Position numbers and translations under genes: made by a program. Of a stretch of 6,614 bases of DNA, positions 4,913 through 6,614 are shown one piece after another. The stretch comes from CAZWRN01 sp964636275 (lineage in GTDB: Bacteria > Patescibacteriota > Microgenomatia > Daviesbacterales > UBA10151), in NCBI GenBank assembly GCA_964636275.1, contig CAZWRN010000047.1:1-6614 (forward strand). The letters are read 5' to 3'. The notes beneath the pieces are model-generated. The model ran no database searches, was not told the DNA's origin, and saw nothing but the letters and a program-made list of their open reading frames with translations. Positions within the stretch are counted from its first letter, which is position 1. Each line of letters opens with the position of its first letter.

Positions 4913-5398
4913 ATGTTGAAAAAAAGCTCCACTACTTTTTTAAAGCTGGTTTTGTTTGGTATCGCTACCTTGATTTTAGCCGGATTACTCTATTTCCCCC
5001 AGATAGAAGGTCGCAATTCGCAGGCCACTAGCAAAATCCTGATCTATTTTAATGATCCTTTTTTAGCTTATGTCTATCTTGGATCTCTCCCTTTTTTCAG
5101 CGGTATTTATTTTGCTCTCAAAATGCTGGGGCTGATTGAACACAATAAAGCTTTTACCCAATCTGCTGTTAAAACTTTACGCAACATGAAATACAGTGCT
5201 CTGGCTTTGATGGGATTTATACTGTTGGCGATACCTTGGATTTTCATGTTTGCTCAAGATGATGATGCTCCAGGAGTGGTTCTCTTAGGACTCGCGGCAG
5301 CTTTGGTTGCGGGAGTATTAGCTACAGCCTGTGCTGTTTTTCAGAAACTGTTTCAAAATGCCGTAGATATTAAAGAAGAAAATGACTTAACCGTCTAA
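4913..5398 (+). CDS. DUF2975 membrane protein (YoaS-like)
   Basis: This 161-residue protein has four likely membrane helices (about 8-28, 52-72, 93-115, 120-142). Its C-terminal signature LFQNAVDIKEENDLTV (146-161) matches the end of DUF2975 proteins, which usually finish with E-N-D-L-T-hydrophobic. The biochemical role is not known. The family is typically encoded next to a small XRE-type regulator, as in the yoaS-yozG pair of Bacillus, and the same order is found here with the regulator 17 nt downstream. That context suggests a membrane component whose expression is controlled by its partner. The gene is first in a three-gene operon with a consensus promoter and no leader. The length is normal for the family. 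Confidence 0.85.
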   Translation: MLKKSSTTFLKLVLFGIATLILAGLLYFPQIEGRNSQATSKILIYFNDPFLAYVYLGSLPFFSGIYFALKMLGLIEHNKAFTQSAVKTLRNMKYSALALMGFILLAIPWIFMFAQDDDAPGVVLLGLAAALVAGVLATACAVFQKLFQNAVDIKEENDLTV

Positions 5399-5415
5399 AA
5401 TGAAAGAGCAGAATT

Positions 5416-5637
5416 ATGGGAATAATTGTCAATCTGGATGTAATGCTAGCTAAAAGAAAGATGAGTGTCACCGAGCTGACTGAAAAAGTTGGTATTACAA
5501 TGGCCAATTTGTCGATCTTAAAAAATGGCAAAGCCAAAGCGATCCGTTTTTCGACCTTAGAAGCCATTTGCCAGGCTCTTGAGTGTCAACCTGGAGATAT
5601 TTTGGAATATCAAGGAGAAAGTTATTTAGGAGAGTAA
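5416..5637 (+). CDS. yozG: YozG-like Cro/CI (XRE) family transcriptional regulator
   Basis: This 73-residue single-domain HTH protein fits the YozG subfamily: IIVNLDVMLAKRKMSVTEL (3-21), the HTH core LTEKVGITMANLSILKNGKA (21-40), and the hallmark KAIRFSTLEAICQALECQPGDILEY (starts at 41). Helix-turn-helix recognition is centred on about residues 27-38. There is no ligand-binding domain, so it probably acts as a dimeric DNA-binding switch. It is the second gene of the DUF2975 operon. AAAGAG (5403-5408), 7 nt before the ATG, is a usable Shine-Dalgarno sequence, in contrast to the leaderless first genes. Autoregulation through the 17-bp direct repeats (4849-4886) or the palindromes at 4789-4838 is a reasonable inference. 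The close match to Firmicutes-like YozG hints at horizontal spread of the cassette. Confidence 0.9.
   Translation: MGIIVNLDVMLAKRKMSVTELTEKVGITMANLSILKNGKAKAIRFSTLEAICQALECQPGDILEYQGESYLGE
5628..5632 (+). promoter_or_regulatory. Shine-Dalgarno sequence of the 84-residue membrane protein gene
   Basis: AGGAG lies 6 nt before the ATG at 5639 and inside the last codons of the HTH gene. It is the clearest ribosome-binding site in the window. It shows that this genome uses SD-led initiation inside operons although its promoter-proximal genes appear leaderless. Confidence 0.75.
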
Positions 5638-5638
5638 T

Positions 5639-5893
5639 ATGAAAATTAATAAATCTTTACAGAGCAAATTACTAATATGGGCTGCAGTTGTAACTGGAAT
5701 TTTAATGATTCCTCTACTAGGTCAAGCACCCTGGAGTCTGGAGGATTATATATTTGCCGGCATTGTCCTCTTTGGAGCTGCTAGTGGCTATGAATTAATT
5801 ACCTTTAAATTGAAAAGTCAGCTATATCGCATTATGGTTGCCTTGGGCGCTTTAGGTGGAGTTATGCTCATCTGGGCCTGGGCAGTTGCTTGA
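5639..5893 (+). CDS. Small three-helix membrane protein, unnamed family
   Basis: This 84-residue hydrophobic protein has three likely membrane helices (about 11-28, 36-55, 62-83). The turn PWSLEDYIFAGIVLFGAASGYEL (starts at 31) follows the pattern W-S-x-x-D-[YF]-x-x-A-G-x-x-L-x-G, which I recognise from a widespread unnamed family of small bacterial membrane proteins. No catalytic residues are visible. It starts 1 nt after the HTH stop with a strong Shine-Dalgarno sequence, so it is translated from the same mRNA as the DUF2975 protein and regulator. It may act with the DUF2975 protein in the membrane, which is inference from position only. No terminator is visible before the convergent gene 23 bp on. 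Confidence 0.8.
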   Translation: MKINKSLQSKLLIWAAVVTGILMIPLLGQAPWSLEDYIFAGIVLFGAASGYELITFKLKSQLYRIMVALGALGGVMLIWAWAVA

Positions 5894-5916
5894 GTATTGA
5901 AAGTATGAAGTTTAAT

Positions 5917-6192
5917 TTATTCGAACCCACCAAAACTTTGGATTTTTTGTTTTGTGAGCTGTAAAGCATTAATTGCACTTTCTTTACCATTGATCAGATG
6001 ATTAGATAAACAGCCTTTGGTATAAGCTTTCCATTCTTTTGAAGTAATTCTACATCCAAGTGCAGTTGATCCCGATTCTGGGTTGCCATCTTTCCAGTTG
6101 ATGATCTTTACAACCAGCTTAAACCAATCTTCCCGAGCTGCTATTTTAGCCAGCTGAGCATCTGTCTTATTTCCATTACCTTGTCCTGCCAT
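5917..6192 (-). CDS. Hypothetical protein, 91 residues
   Basis: I do not recognise this protein. It has a polar, Gly/Asn-rich start (MAGQGNGNKTD), a mixed middle with three tryptophans, two cysteines (47 and 61) and a Lys/Gln-rich helical end (SAINALQLTKQKIQ). There is no signal peptide or membrane segment, and it looks like a small soluble globular protein. Protein-like composition and a lack of alternative coding here favour a real gene. Its start region breaks the local pattern: no TANNNT box sits 6 nt from the ATG. AGGAG (complement of 6206-6210) is 13 nt upstream, too far for a normal Shine-Dalgarno sequence. The true start may differ, or the gene may lie on a longer transcript from the hairpin-rich region to its right. 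Confidence 0.6.
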   Translation of the reverse strand: MAGQGNGNKTDAQLAKIAAREDWFKLVVKIINWKDGNPESGSTALGCRITSKEWKAYTKGCLSNHLINGKESAINALQLTKQKIQSFGGFE

Positions 6193-6340
6193 AAAAATAT
6201 AAATACTCCTATTAAGAAAACTGATTCTAAAGAAAGCGTTGCGAAGACTTGTTTTAAAGAATTTGATTAATTGAGTAGATCCAGTGTAGCAGGTCTACCA
6301 CAATAAAGATACAAGCAGATTAATAGGTTGAGGGACAACA

Positions 6341-6349
6341 CCCCCCCCC
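6341..6349. repeat. Homopolymer tract C9
   Basis: Nine consecutive C residues in a non-coding position. The tract is slippage-prone, both biologically and as a sequencing error. The last three C form the base of the adjacent hairpin. Confidence 0.9.
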
Positions 6350-6375
6350 GCACCAATTCTTCGAATTGTTGCGGG
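6347..6375. other. Strong hairpin with the tRNA-end duplicate as its right arm
   Basis: CCCGCA (6347-6352) pairs with TGCGGG (6370-6375), then after a single C/T mismatch CAATTC (6354-6359) pairs with GAATTG (6363-6368) around a TTC loop. That gives 12 pairs in a 29-nt element. The right base arm is the acceptor-arm sequence copied from tRNA-Gln. No T-tract follows on either strand, so it is not a classical terminator. Confidence 0.65.
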
Positions 6376-6384
6376 ACTAGGAAT
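6367..6384. repeat. 18-bp duplicate of the tRNA-Gln 3' end (att-like direct repeat)
   Basis: TGTTGCGGGACTAGGAAT at 6367-6384 is identical to 6559-6576, the 3' end of the tRNA-Gln gene (part of the T-loop, the T-stem 3' side, the acceptor 3' strand and the discriminator). The copies are 192 bp apart in the same orientation. A direct repeat of a tRNA 3' end is the usual footprint of tyrosine-recombinase integration, but no integrase is present in the window. It may instead be a decayed tRNA copy. Confidence 0.6.
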
Positions 6385-6388
6385 ATCT

Positions 6389-6413
6389 CAATTCTCCGCT
6401 TTGCTCCGAATTG
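6389..6413. other. Inverted repeat CAATTC / GAATTG
   Basis: CAATTC (6389-6394) and GAATTG (6408-6413) flank a 13-nt loop. The same arms form the top of the hairpin 35 bp to the left. Six-base AT-rich arms are weak evidence on their own; the recurrence is what makes it notable. Confidence 0.35.
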
Positions 6414-6423
6414 CCGAACCGAC

Positions 6424-6457
6424 TTATCTAAAATTAATAATTAAGTTTGTTAGATAA
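6424..6457. other. Inverted repeat TTATCTAA / TTAGATAA
   Basis: Perfect 8-bp arms (6424-6431 and 6450-6457) enclose an 18-nt AT-rich loop that contains the near-palindrome TTAATAATTAA (6434-6444). No associated gene or T-tract is visible. Confidence 0.4.
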
Positions 6458-6520
6458 ATTTATTGAGTAAGATGACAAAGAATATCAGTTGAGCGCGTTT
6501 AGATTGCTTTCTCCACACAA

Positions 6521-6559
6521 ATTTAAATTTTACATATCAGGAGATATGAAAATTTAAAT
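6521..6559 (-). other. Long AT-rich hairpin directly 3' of tRNA-Gln
   Basis: The outer arms of 11 bp (6521-6531 with 6549-6559) and inner arms of 6 bp (CATATC 6533-6538 with GATATG 6543-6548) pair around an AGGA loop, with one bulged A (6532). The hairpin begins 1 nt after the tRNA discriminator base on the tRNA strand, so it is transcribed as the tRNA trailer. It may help transcription termination or 3' processing, although no run of T follows as in a standard intrinsic terminator. Confidence 0.6.
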
Positions 6560-6560
6560 G

Positions 6561-6614
6561 TTGCGGGACTAGGAATCGAACCTAGATAAACAGATCCAAA
6601 GTCTGTTGTCCTAC
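6561..6614 (-). tRNA. trnQ: tRNA-Gln (anticodon UUG), 5' end beyond the window
   Basis: The 54 nt present fit a tRNA from D-loop residue G19 or so to discriminator A73. The anticodon stem ACAGA/TCTGT encloses the loop CTTTGGA with anticodon TTG (6599-6597), reading CAA and by wobble CAG. The variable loop is TTAT, and the T-stem CTAGG/CCTAG closes a TTCGATT loop, so TruB's target U55 is present. The acceptor 3' strand is TCCCGCA followed by A; the next bases are CAT, so CCA is not encoded and must be added by a CCA-adding enzyme. The 5' acceptor strand and most of the D-arm lie beyond the right edge. Confidence 0.93.

Larger units (their letters stand above)
6193..6560. other. Gene-free region with hairpins and a tRNA-end duplicate
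   Basis: The 368 bp between the 91-residue gene and tRNA-Gln carry no credible ORF on either strand. They hold a small bulged hairpin (6275-6282 with 6292-6298), a C9 tract (6341-6349), a strong hairpin (6347-6375), an 18-bp copy of the tRNA 3' end (6367-6384), two further inverted repeats (6389-6413, 6424-6457) and a long AT-rich hairpin against the tRNA (6521-6559). The density of inverted repeats is much higher than in the other intergenic gaps. It could be a degenerate integration scar, or an untranslated RNA region that I cannot identify. Confidence 0.6.

Noticed and set aside
5370..5567. Minus-strand ORF of 65 codons
   Set aside because: Antisense to the conserved HTH of the YozG-like gene; hydrophobic by chance.
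6275..6298. tRNA-like or degraded tRNA stem (GTAGAtCC / GGTCTAC)
   Set aside because: Only one 7-bp bulged stem is found, with no T-arm or acceptor nearby in a consistent order.
1..6614. Defence island, toxin-antitoxin pair, phage or transposon genes
   Set aside because: No recognisable nuclease, integrase, transposase or toxin motif was found; the YozG-like HTH gene partners a DUF2975 membrane protein, not a toxin.

Overview
The window reads as a compact, AT-rich bacterial chromosome segment. The best guess is a member of the Candidate Phyla Radiation (Patescibacteria), perhaps Microgenomates-like. Three things support this. An archaeal-type CoA-biosynthesis fusion sits beside a bacterial-type TruB. 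That TruB lacks a C-terminal PUA domain and carries an extra internal segment of a kind I associate with CPR proteins. The tRNA at the right edge has no encoded CCA, and the promoters are clearly bacterial -35/-10 type. The lineage is an inference that a database search must confirm.

Layout. Positions 1-124 hold a mosaic of three short tandem heptamer arrays. At 206-1156 (+) is a fused phosphopantetheine adenylyltransferase / GTP-dependent dephospho-CoA kinase, whose stop codon overlaps the stop of a convergent 2-oxoglutarate/Fe(II) dioxygenase (1153-2055, -). A 95-bp divergent promoter region with a perfect 16-bp palindrome separates the dioxygenase from truB (2151-2927, +). A DUF4112 membrane protein follows (2968-3309, +) and ends 1 nt from a convergent SAM-dependent methyltransferase (3311-4129, -). 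Behind the methyltransferase lies a dihydrofolate-reductase-like protein (4175-4765, -). A repeat-rich divergent region (4766-4912) then controls a three-gene operon: a DUF2975 membrane protein, a YozG-type HTH regulator and an 84-residue membrane protein (4913-5893, +). A 91-residue orphan (5917-6192, -) follows. The last 370 bp are gene-free and full of hairpins, with a partial duplicate of the 3' end of a tRNA-Gln(UUG) gene whose true copy runs off the right edge.

How the genes relate. Most genes look like independent transcription units; only the DUF2975-HTH-membrane cluster is a clear operon. A consistent pattern runs through the window: a TANNNT -10 hexamer lies exactly 6 nt (once 7 nt) upstream of the ATG of six promoter-proximal genes. 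This predicts that transcription starts at the start codon, giving leaderless mRNAs. By contrast, the third gene of the operon has a good Shine-Dalgarno sequence. No phage, transposase, CRISPR array, toxin-antitoxin pair or recognisable defence system is present. The unusual features are the promoter geometry, the heptamer mosaic, the CoA fusion, the regulatory repeats at 4789-4886 and the tRNA-end duplication.
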